Part shown: positions 49,810 to 58,516 of the stretch, piece after piece
Layout of the letters: each line of letters opens with the position of its first letter
Position numbering within the stretch: position 1 is the stretch's first letter
Origin: Oscillospiraceae bacterium
GTDB lineage: Bacteria > Bacillota > Clostridia > Oscillospirales > CAG-272
Direction: 5' to 3'
DNA length: 64,000 nucleotides
NCBI GenBank assembly: GCA_022009675.1
Contig: CP091718.1
Span: 1,674,001-1,738,000 of the forward strand
Notes under the pieces: model-generated
Databases searched by the model: none
The model's input: only the letters and a program-made list of their open reading frames with translations
What the model was told of the DNA's origin: nothing
Made by a program: the position numbers and the translations under genes

Positions 49810-50375
49810 CTGCCTGCCTCCTGCTCCCGCTGCTTCATCAGGTACACCTTCAGAACGGCAGCCTGCGTTTTGCTGTCCTGTATCTCGCCGGCAAGGATCA
49901 TCCCGACCAATTCCTCCAGCGGGATCTCGACAAGCTCCAGAAATTCATCATCGTCCGGATCGGTCTCGCCCGGCTCCAGATTCTCGGCAAGGTACATATA
50001 GATAATTTCGGTCAGTATGGCGGGGGAGGTTGCCAGCTCCCCGATGGGAGTCAGCGCGGGGGTGCGGTAGCCGGTCTCCTCGTGCAGCTCACGCAGTGCC
50101 GCCTCGGTATGATCCTCGCCGGGATGATCCAGCTTTCCGGCGGGAATCTCCAGCGTGACGCGTCCCAGTGCGTAGCGGTACTGCCGGACGCAGACCACCT
50201 TGCCCTCGCGTGTCAGCGGTACGACCGCGACGGCACCGCCGTGGCGGCAGTATTCGCGCATCCCGGTCTTTCCGTTCGGCAGGTTGATGGTATCCTTGTA
50301 AACGTGCAGAACCTTCCCGTCGTACAGCAGGGTGCTGTCCTTCCGGGTTTCGCGGAAATAAGACAATTCTTTCAT
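49806..50375 (-). CDS. Nudix hydrolase, ADP-ribose pyrophosphatase-like
   Basis: Cytoplasmic hydrolase of nucleoside diphosphate derivatives, probably ADP-ribose. The ATG at 50375 is chosen because AAAGGAA precedes it; a longer open frame upstream has no support. The protein (MKELSYFRETRKDSTLLYDG onward, 189 residues) has VVCVRQYRYALGRVTLEIPAGKL. Its Nudix box reads GKLDHPGEDHTEAALRELHEETG, with one extra residue before the first Glu (G-x6-E rather than G-x5-E). EIPLEEL and a C-terminal helix follow. It is translationally coupled to murQ (ATGA) and driven by the promoter at 50430-50458. Confidence 0.93.
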   Translation of the reverse strand: MKELSYFRETRKDSTLLYDGKVLHVYKDTINLPNGKTGMREYCRHGGAVAVVPLTREGKVVCVRQYRYALGRVTLEIPAGKLDHPGEDHTEAALRELHEETGYRTPALTPIGELATSPAILTEIIYMYLAENLEPGETDPDDDEFLELVEIPLEELVGMILAGEIQDSKTQAAVLKVYLMKQREQEAGR

Positions 50376-50429
50376 GTGTGGGCGTTCCTTTCGTATCGGT
50401 GTGCGGTTTGGTATCCGAACTATACCCAC

Positions 50430-50458
50430 ATTATAAATCAAGTGCCGCATTTTGTAAA
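50430..50458 (-). promoter_or_regulatory. SigA-type promoter of nudix-murQ
   Basis: Minus strand TTTACA (50458-50453) and TATAAT (50435-50430), 17-base spacer. Confidence 0.8.
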
Positions 50459-50466
50459 GAAGAATC

Positions 50467-50495
50467 TTGAAATTTTTACGCAGTTGTGGTAAAAT
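50467..50495 (+). promoter_or_regulatory. SigA-type promoter of tcdA
   Basis: TTGAAA 50467-50472 and TAAAAT 50490-50495, 17-base spacer ending TGTGG, back to back with the nudix promoter. Confidence 0.78.
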
Positions 50496-50534
50496 ACAAA
50501 GTAACATGATTCTTTCGGAGGAAACCTGTACAGT

Positions 50535-51294
50535 ATGGAATCCATCGACCGCATTCCCGAAGCATTTTCCCGCACGGCGCGCGTCTGGGGCGAGGACGCC
50601 GTTGCCAATCTTGCCGATGCACGCGTCGCGGTATTCGGCGTGGGCGGCGTTGGCGGACACCTGTGCGAAGCGCTGGCGCGCGCCGGCGTCGGACAGATTG
50701 ATCTGATCGACCGGGACACCGTCTCGCTCTCCAATCTCAACCGTCAGATTGTCGCCCTGCACTCCACCCTCGGACAGCCCAAGGTGGAGGTCATGCGGGC
50801 GCGCATCCTGGATATCAATCCCGCCTGCCGCGTCACGGTACATGAGATGTTCTACCTGCCCGAAACCGCGGACAGCATAGACCTTTCCGTTTTCGATTAC
50901 GTGGCGGACGCGGTGGATACGGTCGCCGCCAAGATCGAGCTGGTGCTGCGTTGTCAGGCAGCCGGGGTGCCGCTTATCTGCGCGATGGGCGCGGGTAACA
51001 AATGCCACCCGGAGCAGTTCCGCATTGCCGATCTGTTCAGAACCAACACCGATCCGCTGGCTCGCGTTCTGCGGCGGGAGCTTGGGAAGCGGGGAATCCG
51101 GCATCAGACTGTGGTCTACTCAGGGGAGGTTCCTCTGCCTGTCCGGCAGGAGGGGGGCGACCGGCGCGCCGTGCCCGGCAGTCTGCCCTTTGTGCGCGGT
51201 GTGATGGGGGATGATTATGGCTGGTGAGATTCTGCGGACGCTGACGGCAGGAACACGCATGGAAGAATCGACCGTGAATGGAGGAAAAGCATGA
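50535..51294 (+). CDS. tcdA: tRNA threonylcarbamoyladenosine dehydratase, TcdA-like (one frameshift)
   Basis: E1-like ThiF-family protein that cyclises the t6A37 tRNA modification. The Rossmann site is VAVFGVGGVGGHLCEALARAGVG, followed by IDRDTVSLSNLNRQ and YVADAVDTVAAKIEL. MGAGNKCHPEQF and RREL complete the pattern. The apparent stop at 51227 disappears when one G is removed from the G5 run near 51206-51210. The frame then reads VMGMIMAGEILRTLTAG and ends at 51294. Its stop overlaps the next ATG (ATGA). Repaired length 253 residues, normal for the family. Confidence 0.93.
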
Positions 51295-52238
51295 CAGCAC
51301 AACATATTCTGCTTATTTTGAATCCCGTATCCGGGAAGATGAAATCCCGATCCGGACTGTTCGATATTCTGGATGAACTGTACCATCTCCCGGACGGCAC
51401 GCCTGCCTCTGACCGCCGGGTCACGGTCTGTACGACACTGTACCGGGGACACGCAACCGAGCTGGCATCGGCAGCCGCCGCGGAGGGCTATGATCGCGTC
51501 CTGTGCTGCGGCGGGGACGGGACGCTGAACGAGGTGCTCAACGGGCTGATGCGCATACCGCCCGAAAACCGCCCGACGCTCGGCTACATTCCGGCGGGCA
51601 GCACCAACGATTTCGCCGCCAGCATCGGGTTGCCGTCAGCCCTGCGCGCCGCCGCGCGCGTTGCCGGCGGGAAAGAATCTTTCCCGCTGGATATCGGCGA
51701 ATTCTGCCCGGCGGACGGCGGGAATCAGCGCTTCTTTTCCTACATAGCCTCCTTCGGCGCATTCACCGAGACTTCCTATGCGACCTCTCAGACTGCCAAG
51801 AACGTCATGGGTCACGTGGCGTATGTGCTGGGCGGCATCCGGGATATTGCCAACATCGCGCCCTGCCACCTGATTGTGGAGATGTCGGACGGAACCAGAC
51901 TGGAGGGCGAATATGTTTTCGGCGCCATGTCCAACACGACCTCGGCAGGCGGCATGGTCAAGCTCCCGCCCGACCGCGTCTCGCTCACGGACGGTGAACT
52001 GGAGGTGTTCCTGATCCGCAAGCCGCGGACACCGAGCGAGTTGAACCGCATCATCGGTTCTCTGCTTGCCAGCAACTACTCGGATAATCCCATGATAGAC
52101 TTCCTGCACGCCAAGCATGCCCGGTTCACCTTCCCGGAGCCGACTGTCTGGTCGCTGGATGGCGAGGAGGCGGCGGGTGGCAGTGTTGTTGACATATACT
52201 GTCACCCCGGCGCCGTGAGCCTGATCCGGGAAGGGTGA
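51291..52238 (+). CDS. Diacylglycerol kinase-family lipid kinase
   Basis: DagK/YegS-type kinase that phosphorylates a membrane lipid such as diacylglycerol. Intact at 315 residues. Motifs: ILLILNPVSGK at the start, VLCCGGDGTLNEVLNGL (GGDGT), LGYIPAGSTNDFA and SLTDGELEVFLIR, then SLDGEEA (final SxDGE motif). The catalytic Asp/Glu pieces of the C-terminal domain are all present. The ATG overlaps tcdA, so the two are co-transcribed. Exact lipid unknown. Bases 52239-52449 hold the gdhA promoter and no other feature. Confidence 0.93.
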   Translation: MTAQHILLILNPVSGKMKSRSGLFDILDELYHLPDGTPASDRRVTVCTTLYRGHATELASAAAAEGYDRVLCCGGDGTLNEVLNGLMRIPPENRPTLGYIPAGSTNDFAASIGLPSALRAAARVAGGKESFPLDIGEFCPADGGNQRFFSYIASFGAFTETSYATSQTAKNVMGHVAYVLGGIRDIANIAPCHLIVEMSDGTRLEGEYVFGAMSNTTSAGGMVKLPPDRVSLTDGELEVFLIRKPRTPSELNRIIGSLLASNYSDNPMIDFLHAKHARFTFPEPTVWSLDGEEAAGGSVVDIYCHPGAVSLIREG

Positions 52239-52383
52239 GCGCGCGAAGCCTGATTGTCTGCCGTAAATGGTGGATTGACACTGCGCTCCTTCATTTTCAA
52301 TCGCGATATTTGACATTTTAGCCTGTAAACGGCGATGAAATGAAATATTTTTTATTTTTCTTGCAGAAATTCTGGAAACCCTC

Positions 52384-52412
52384 TTGCATTCCGGGCGGAT
52401 TTGGTGTATAAT
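52384..52412 (+). promoter_or_regulatory. SigA-type promoter of gdhA
   Basis: TTGCAT 52384-52389 and TATAAT 52407-52412, 17-base spacer ending TTGGTG. Confidence 0.78.
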
Positions 52413-52449
52413 ACGATCCGATAACGAAAAAGCAAAGGAGTGTTCCCCT

Positions 52450-53784
52450 ATGTCGTATGTAGATGAGGTCATTGAGCGCGTAGTCGCGCAGAATCCGGCT
52501 CAGCCCGAATTCCATCAGGCTGTCAGGGAGGTTCTGGAATCCCTGCGCCCCGTTGTGGAGGCAAACGAGGAGAAGTTCCGCCGCGAGGCATTGCTGGAGC
52601 GTCTGACCACGCCGGAACGGCAGATTCTGTTCCGCGTTCCGTGGGTGGACGACAAGGGGCAGGTGCAGGTCAACAACGGCTTCCGTGTCCAGTTCAACAG
52701 CGCCATCGGTCCCTATAAGGGCGGTCTTCGCCTGCATCCGTCTGTCAATCTGGGAATCATCAAGTTCCTGGGCTTTGAGCAGGTGTTCAAGAACTCGCTG
52801 ACCGGTCTGCCCATCGGCGGTGGTAAGGGAGGCTCCGATTTCGACCCCAAGGGAAAGTCCGACCGTGAAGTCATGGCGTTCTGCCAGAGCTTCATGACCG
52901 AGCTGTTCCGGCATATCGGGGCGGACACCGACGTGCCTGCCGGTGACATCGGCACCGGCGCGCGGGAGATCGGGTATATGTACGGCCAGTACAAGCGTAT
53001 CCGCGATGTGTACGAAGGCGTGCTGACCGGAAAAGGACTGTCCTACGGCGGATCGCTGGCGCGCAGAGAGGCGACCGGGTACGGTCTGCTCTACTTCACG
53101 GAGGAGATGCTCAAAGCCAACGGCACGGACATTGCGGGCAAGGTTGTGTCGGTGTCCGGCGCGGGCAATGTGGCGATCTATGCCATTGAAAAAGCATGGC
53201 AGCTGGGGGCAAAGCCCGTGACCTGCTCGGACTCCACCGGATGGGTGTATGATCCCGCCGGCATTGACGTGGAACTGCTCAAGGAGATCAAGGAAGTCCG
53301 GCGCGCGCGCCTGACCGCCTACGCAGAAGCAAGACACGGCGCGATCTATCACGAGGGACGCGGCGTCTGGAGTGTGAAGGCAGACGTGGCACTGCCCTGC
53401 GCAACGCAGAATGAGCTGACACTGGAGGACGCAAAGACGCTGGTGGCAAACGGAGTCATAGCCGTTGCGGAGGGTGCAAATATGCCCACCACGCTGGATG
53501 CAACCGCCTACCTGCAGGAGAAGGGGGTTCTGTTTGCCCCCGGCAAGGCATCCAATGCCGGTGGCGTTGCGACCTCGGCGCTGGAGATGAGTCAGAACAG
53601 CGAACGCCTGCAGTGGACATTTGAGGAAGTGGATGCCAAGCTGAAGAACATCATGGTCAATATCTTCCACAATCTGGACGCTGCCGCCCGGAAGTACGGC
53701 ATGGCTGGCAATTACGTTGCCGGCGCCAATATCGCGGGCTTCGCCAAGGTTGCCGATGCCATGGAGGCACAGGGGATTGTATAA
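52450..53784 (+). CDS. gdhA: NADP-type glutamate dehydrogenase
   Basis: Interconverts glutamate and 2-oxoglutarate plus ammonia; an ammonium-assimilation or catabolic enzyme. Intact at 444 residues. The start is the ATG at 52450 behind AAAGGAG; an upstream in-frame ATG lacks a ribosome site and overlaps the promoter. Diagnostic blocks: RVQFNSAIGPYKGGLRLHPSVNL, the Lys-containing LPIGGGKGGSDFDPKGKSD and DVPAGDIGTGAREIGYMYGQY. Then GKGLSYGGSLARREATGYG and the nucleotide site VSGAGNVAIYAIEK. A strong hairpin terminator follows. Confidence 0.97.
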   Translation: MSYVDEVIERVVAQNPAQPEFHQAVREVLESLRPVVEANEEKFRREALLERLTTPERQILFRVPWVDDKGQVQVNNGFRVQFNSAIGPYKGGLRLHPSVNLGIIKFLGFEQVFKNSLTGLPIGGGKGGSDFDPKGKSDREVMAFCQSFMTELFRHIGADTDVPAGDIGTGAREIGYMYGQYKRIRDVYEGVLTGKGLSYGGSLARREATGYGLLYFTEEMLKANGTDIAGKVVSVSGAGNVAIYAIEKAWQLGAKPVTCSDSTGWVYDPAGIDVELLKEIKEVRRARLTAYAEARHGAIYHEGRGVWSVKADVALPCATQNELTLEDAKTLVANGVIAVAEGANMPTTLDATAYLQEKGVLFAPGKASNAGGVATSALEMSQNSERLQWTFEEVDAKLKNIMVNIFHNLDAAARKYGMAGNYVAGANIAGFAKVADAMEAQGIV

Positions 53785-53831
53785 GGAAACAGGCAGACCG
53801 CTTCGCTGTCTTGCCTGAAGTCCTGCAAGAG

Positions 53832-53874
53832 AGAGCACCGGACACGTTTCCGTAAGGGACGTGTCCGGTGCTCT
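53832..53874 (+). terminator. Intrinsic terminator of gdhA
   Basis: Perfect 15-base stem AGAGCACCGGACACG (53832-53846) and CGTGTCCGGTGCTCT (53860-53874). A second weaker hairpin ending in T7 follows at about 53890-53924. Confidence 0.85.
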
Positions 53875-53935
53875 GCATATATACGCAATCCGCAAATGCA
53901 GGACTGCCGGTCTGCGGTTTTTTTCGCAGGCGACT

Positions 53936-55070
53936 TTATTCATTTAACGGGAATCGGGCTGTCATGGTCGTCCGGCCTCCGAGCTTTGCTCCGCGCGTAT
54001 ATCACCGCCGTGCAGTGCGGCAATCTCCCACACCAGCGACAGCCCGAGTCCTACACCGCCGTACTCCCGGCTGCGGGATTTATCCACACGGAAAAACGGC
54101 TGGAAGATGCTGTCCCGATACTGCTCCGGTATGCCGCTGCCGGTGTCGGATACGCGGATGACAAGTCGATTCGCCTCCGTTGATACCGTCACACGCACTT
54201 TTCCGTTCGGGCGGTTATAGCGTATGGCGTTTTCTGTCAGGTTGAAAAGCAGACGGTATATCAGTGTATCGCTGCCGGTCATGACGCCGTCCCCGGCGCT
54301 TTCCAGCGTGATGCCGCTCTTTTTCCGCAAGCGGGGCAAGGTCGGTAAAGACCTCCTCAATCATCGGTGCGATCTCAATGCGGTCGGTGCAGGGAACCGT
54401 GCGAAGCTCGCTCATCTCCAGCAGGGTTTTGGTCATTTGCGTCATCCGCTCGATCTGCTCCCGGAGAAGCCGGAGAAAATCTGCCGTTTCCGGAAGAAGG
54501 TCGGGATGCTCTGCGGAAAACAAATCCAACTGCGCCTGCATCAGCGCCAGCGGCGTGCGCAATTCGTGGGCGGCGTTTCCGGTGAACTGCCGCTGGGCGG
54601 TAAAGCCTGCGTCAAGCCGTTCCAGCATCCGGTTGAACGGTTTGCTGAACTGCCGGAATTCCGGCAGGACATCCTCGGTAATTTTCATATCCGGCAGATT
54701 GTTCGGCTGTACCTGCTCCACCTGGGACGCGAAGGTACGCAGGGGCTTGAGGGCATGACCGCTGAAAAAAATACGCAAGCACGCCGCTGAGCACCGTCAC
54801 TGCCACCGTGATGTACCAGCCGGTGGTGGCAAAGGAGTCCTGCGCTCCGTGAATGACGATGGTCAGCTCCTGATCGAGCTTTTCACGCTCCGGGTCGAAA
54901 AAGTCCGGCTCGCCCTTGTCGGTTTCCCCGTAGTTGGTCATGTAGGAACCGATGGAGTCCATATAGCGCCTGCCGGAATAGCTGAGCAGAAGATTCATGG
55001 CGACGCAGGTCGCCCCGATGAGAAGCACGGTCATCAGGGTGATGCGCCATTGCAGGGACAGCTTTTTCAT
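53936..55070 (-). CDS. Sensor histidine kinase (three frameshifts)
   Basis: Membrane sensor paired with the response regulator upstream. The start at 55070 (MKKLSLQWRITLMTVLLIGATCVAMNLLL) gives the first membrane segment. An extracellular loop of about 75 residues (SGRRYMDSIGSYMTNYGE to DSFATTG) and a second segment follow. Removing one A from the A7 run at 54765-54771 continues it as FFSGHALKPLRTFASQVEQV (HAMP). The HisKA site is QFTGNAAHELRTPLALMQ. A repair near 54330 (A5 run) joins to the ATPase domain, with LLFNLTENAIRYN (N box), VSDTGSGIP (G1) and REYGGVGLGLSLV (G2). One last repair near 53970 gives TTMTARFPLNE and stop 53936. About 378 residues. Signal unknown. Confidence 0.9.
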
Positions 55071-55100
55071 GGTTTTGACCATTCCTTTCTTACTTAACAC

Positions 55101-55167
55101 GGAAGTTTCGGGCGGTTCCGGCTATCCGGAATGGCAGTCACGCCGCCTGTCAGGGCGCAAAACTTCC
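55101..55167 (-). repeat. 67-base cloverleaf element, copy A, between regulator and kinase
   Basis: Read on the minus strand it starts GGAAGTTTTGCGCC, has GTGACTGCC, TTCCGGATAGCCGGAA and ends AAACTTCC. The outer arms and inner hairpins pair. Copy B at 57172-57238 has the same length and about 85-90 percent identity, in the same orientation relative to transcription. Confidence 0.85.
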
Positions 55168-55185
55168 TACCCTGAAAATATTTTT

Positions 55186-55861
55186 TCAGCTTTCCTCCTC
55201 CATGACGTATCCTTCGCCGATGCGGTTGCGGATAGGGTCGTAGCCGAGAGCGGCACGCAGCTTCTTCCGCAGCGCGGAAATATGTACCCGGATCGAATTG
55301 CTGAAATTGTCCACGCTGTTGTCCCACACATGGTCAATCAACTCCTCCTGGCTCACCGGGCGTCCGCGATGCAGGAGCAGGTATTCCAGTATGCCGGTCT
55401 CCTTCCTTGTGAGTGTCAGCACCTGACCGGCGGCAGTAGCGGTGCGGGTCTTGGTGTCAAAGCGAGAGTGCCCCGCAGGACAGGATCACGTCATTCTGCG
55501 TGAACTGCCGCAGGGTCAGACTGCGTATCCGCGCCTCCAGCTCTGCAAGGTGAAAGGGCTTGGAAAGGTAATCGTTCGCCCCGGCATCCAGCCCCGCCAC
55601 TTTGTCGGCGACCTCACTGCGCGCCGAAAGAATCAGCACCCGCGTGTCCCGATCCGTCTTGCGGAGCGTGCGCAGGACCGTCATGCCGTCGGCACCGGGC
55701 AGATTCAGATCAAGCAGTACGAGGTCATACCGCTCCACGCAGAGCAGACCGAGCGCCTGCTCCCCGTCATGGCAATAATCCACGCTGTATGCAAGACGGC
55801 GCAGACTGCGGACGATAGTCTCGCAGAGCGCACGCTCATCCTCAACGACCAAAATATGCAT
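55186..55861 (-). CDS. OmpR-family response regulator (one frameshift)
   Basis: Two-domain transcription regulator. The receiver (MHILVVEDERALCETIVRSLRR onward) has the acidic pair ED, the phospho-accepting Asp in DLVLLDLNLPG, Ser in ILILSARS-like position, and the Lys in DYLSKPFHLAEL. The DNA-binding winged helix (LTRKETGILEYLLLHRGR to VDNFSNSIRVHISALRKKL) and RIGEGYVME are in another frame. They are joined by one base near 55465-55480 (ALSFDTKTRT). About 225 residues. It probably controls its own operon and the divergent redox operon through the site at 55932-55951. Confidence 0.92.
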
Positions 55862-55904
55862 AGAAAAGCCCTCCTTGCCTGCGTTTCGCAGTTCCTGCGA
55901 CCTT

Positions 55905-55910
55905 ATTATA
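55905..55910 (-). promoter_or_regulatory. -10 element of the regulator/kinase operon
   Basis: TATAAT on the minus strand 44 bases upstream of the regulator start, with no recognisable -35. This suggests activation by a bound regulator. Confidence 0.55.
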
Positions 55911-55931
55911 ACACAAAGATGTAAGATTTCT

Positions 55932-55979
55932 GTTAAGTTTCGGTTCTTAACGGAGATTTTATATCGTCTGTGCTACAAT
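55932..55979 (+). promoter_or_regulatory. Operator-like palindrome and promoter of the redox operon
   Basis: GTTAAG (55932-55937) and CTTAAC (55946-55951) form an inverted repeat with an 8-base gap. TACAAT at 55974-55979 is the likely -10. No consensus -35 exists at the right distance; the palindrome ends 22 bases upstream, a position suited to an activator. Confidence 0.6.
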
Positions 55980-56006
55980 GTGAGCACGAGAAAGGGGGGG
56001 ATCGAA

Positions 56007-56153
56007 TTGATCCGGTCGAAGAAAGCCGTGCTTCAGGTTACATTGCTTGCCTGCGGTGCGGCGATGCTGGGCTATGGTGCTTGGCGCGGGGAAGTCGCCA
56101 CCGTGCTGAGCAAGGCGATCCGTTTATGTCTGGAGTGTGTGGGCATTGGATAG
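56007..56153 (+). CDS. CD1871A-type CXXC membrane peptide
   Basis: A 48-residue protein with TTG start behind AAAGGGGGGG: IRSKKAVLQ, a hydrophobic stretch (VTLLACGAAMLGYGAW), then VATVLSKAIRLCLECVGIG. The LCLEC motif and size match the CD1871A family of CXXC peptides, usually found beside a polyferredoxin and a TlpA-like protein, as here. The CXXC near the membrane could pass electrons or bind metal. It overlaps the next gene by 17 bases. Confidence 0.75.
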   Translation: MIRSKKAVLQVTLLACGAAMLGYGAWRGEVATVLSKAIRLCLECVGIG

Positions 56154-57154
56154 GAAACGAGCGGGGAAGACAGAAAAAGTGAAAGCCCCGAAGAAGAAGG
56201 CGGGCATATCGCACATCCTGTCGCGCTTTCGCGGCTGGATCCAGGCGGGCGCGACACTGCTTACCAACATTCATCTCCCGAACTTTCTGAAGGGTGGTAT
56301 CTACCAGGGAAAAGGGAAATCCGTATGTGTGCCGGGACTGAACTGCTACTCCTGCCCGGCGGCATCCGGCGCCTGCCCCATCGGAGCGTTTCAGGCGGTG
56401 GTGGGCTCGTCTAAATTCCGGTTTTCCTACTATATCACCGGATTTCTCATCCTGATCGGTGTACTGCTGGGACGCTTTGTCTGCGGATTCCTGTGCCCCT
56501 TCGGATGGTTTCAGGAGCTGCTCCACAGGATACCGACAAGAAAGCTCTCCACAAGCAAGCTGAAGCCGCTGACCTACATCAAATACGTTGTCCTTTTTGG
56601 TCATGGTGGTTCTGCTTCCGATACTCATCACCAACGATGTGGGCATGGGGGATCCGTTCTTCTGCAAGTATCTGTGTCCGCAGGGCGTTCTGGAAGGCGC
56701 GATACCGCACGCCACGGTCAATTCCGGGATACGGGCGGCTTTGGGTACACTCTTTTCCTGGAAGCTCGGAATACTGATCGCAGTGGTCGTGCTGAGCGTG
56801 CTGTTTTACCGTCCGTTCTGCAAGTGGCTGTGCCCGCTGGGCGCGTTTTACGCGCTTCTGAACAAGGTGTCCCTGCTCGGAATGAAGGTGGACAAGCACA
56901 AATGCGTTTCCTGCGGGAAATGCGCAAAAGCCTGTAAGATGGATGTGGATGTAACGAAAACGCCCGACCACACCGAATGTATCCGTTGCGGTATGTGCGT
57001 CCGTGCCTGCCCCACCAAAGCCGTCAGCTTCCGGTACGGCTTCTGTAAGGGAAAGGAAGACGGTTGCCCTGCCGAAGAAGCGGAAAAGAAGGAACCGGCG
57101 AACCGGGAGAAAACCACAGCGGCAGAAACAGAAACGGAAAAAGAGCAAGTCTGA
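56137..57154 (+). CDS. Membrane-bound 4Fe-4S protein, NapH/YccM-like (one frameshift)
   Basis: Polyferredoxin predicted to carry electrons across or along the membrane. N-terminal CYSCPAASGACPIGAF, then a membrane segment and CGFLCPFGWFQELL. The T5 run at 56597-56601 is repaired to give VVLLVMVVLLPILITNDVG. CKYLCPQGVLEGAIP, another membrane pair, CKWLCPLGAFYAL and two classical clusters (CVSCGKCAKAC, CIRCGMCVRACP) follow. The start GTG at 56137 overlaps the CXXC peptide; GTG at 56179 is an alternative. A Lys/Glu-rich tail ends it. About 339 residues. Confidence 0.87.
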
Positions 57155-57171
57155 AGCAGTATTTTCAGGCA

Positions 57172-57238
57172 GGAAGTTTTGTGCCTTGGCAGTCGGCGTG
57201 ACTGCCATTCCGGCAAGCCGGAACCGCCCCAAACTTCC
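57172..57238 (+). repeat. 67-base cloverleaf element, copy B, between ferredoxin and TlpA-like gene
   Basis: Starts GGAAGTTTTGTGCC, contains GGCAGTC/GTGACTGCC and TTCCGGCAAGCCGGAA hairpins, ends AAACTTCC. The following bases up to the start codon (AAGAAAGGAATGGTCA...AAC.ATGAAA) also match those after copy A. Confidence 0.88.
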
Positions 57239-57267
57239 GCGACAGAAAGAAAGGAATGGTCATAACA

Positions 57268-58231
57268 ATGAAAGCAACCAAGATTTTAACCGTACTTACC
57301 CTTATCCTGCTGGTATGCAGTCTTGTCGCCTGCAACGATGCCGGAAAAGACAAGGCAAACGACGGGGACAGAAAAAAAGAGATCGCCTCACTGATGGCGA
57401 TGGAGCCGAAGTCCATGGAAGAGGCGACCAAGCTGCACCAGGATCTGATGGCGCAGGAAACGGCGATCCTGTCCGATAACAACGCGCTTTGGGAGAAGGT
57501 CTTCCTGTCCGCAAACAAGGGCTCGTCCATGATTGAGAATGGCAGCAACTACGGAGACTTCCTGCTCAGCACCATTGAAGGCGCCAAGGATCAGTTCAAG
57601 GCGGACGAGTTGAAGATACTGCGGGACGGCGCGCAGCAGATCCGCGAGATTGAGGGCAAGCTGACGATCCTGGAGCAGAAGTACCCGGGATGCGGGAAAA
57701 AGCCGTCCGGCGACGGGGCGAGCGTGCCGGCGGAGAACGGAAAGCCCGCAGGGAAGGGCGATCTGATGCAGTTCCCCGCGTTTGAGGGCAAGGATCTGGA
57801 CGGCAACGACGTGAAGAGCAGTGAGCTGTTTTCCGGCAACACCGTCACGGTGGTGAACTTCTGGTTCACGACCTGCAGTCCCTGCGTGGGCGAGCTTGCC
57901 GACCTGGAGGCTCTGAACCGGAAACTTGCCGAGCAGGGCGGTGCTGTCGTCGGAGTCAACTCCTTTACGCTGGACGGCGACAAGACGGCTATCTCGGAAG
58001 CAAAGGATATCCTTTCCAAGAAGGGCGTGTCCTACCGGAACATTTGGTTCGATTCCAAAAGCGATGCGGGCAAGTTCACCGCCGGTCTGTTCTCGTTCCC
58101 CCACGACTTACGTGGTCGATAAGAACGGCAATATCGTCGGCGAGCCCATCGTCGGCGCGATAACAGGCAAGAAGCAGGCGGAGACTCTCCAGAAGCTGAT
58201 CGATCAGGCAATCGCCAACAGCAAGGGCTGA
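57268..58231 (+). CDS. TlpA-like thioredoxin-fold lipoprotein (one frameshift)
   Basis: Exported thiol-disulfide protein. Signal peptide MKATKILTVLTLILLVCS, lipobox LVAC, then a helical Lys/Glu-rich domain (about 30-165) with KYPGCGKKP. The thioredoxin domain (about 180-320) has FEGKDLDGNDVKSSELF, VVNFWFTTCSPCVGELADLE with the CSPC active site, and VVGVNSFTLDGD. Removing one C from the C5 run near 58097-58101 gives FSFPTTYVVDKNGNIVGE (cis-Pro loop) and the end at 58231. About 321 residues. It is probably reduced by the membrane ferredoxin upstream; that link is an inference from order. Confidence 0.9.
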
Positions 58232-58287
58232 TGCGTGCCTGACCTGTCGCCCGGAACGCCGACAGCCCTAAAATCAGCAGTTTCCAA

Positions 58288-58334
58288 AGAACGGGCGTGC
58301 GCTGTACCCCTGCGGTACGGCGCATGCCCGTTCT
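58288..58334 (+). terminator. Hairpin terminator after the redox operon
   Basis: AGAACGGGCGTGCGC (58288-58302) and GCGCATGCCCGTTCT (58320-58334) pair with one G-T, followed by a weak T-rich stretch. Confidence 0.7.
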
Positions 58335-58420
58335 GCCTGTTTGTTGGATGATTCTGCCGGATCAAACGCGTGGGCGCGCCGCCCCGGATAGTAATTCTGC
58401 CTAAAAGTTCCGTTTGCCCA

Positions 58421-58449
58421 TTGACAGCGCGGTTTATTTATGGTACAAT
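58421..58449 (+). promoter_or_regulatory. SigA-type promoter of the AlaX-like gene
   Basis: TTGACA 58421-58426 and TACAAT 58444-58449, 17-base spacer ending TATGG. Confidence 0.83.
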
Positions 58450-58516
58450 CGGGGTGGTCCGTGTAACGGGCGTGCGGATTGCCTGCCCGTTATGCGTTGA
58501 AAGAAAGGAGTCACCT

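Noticed and set aside
49806..51104. 432-codon minus frame extending the Nudix gene upstream
   Set aside because: Only the part from 50375 has Nudix sequence and an RBS; the upstream part is antisense to tcdA and crosses two promoters.
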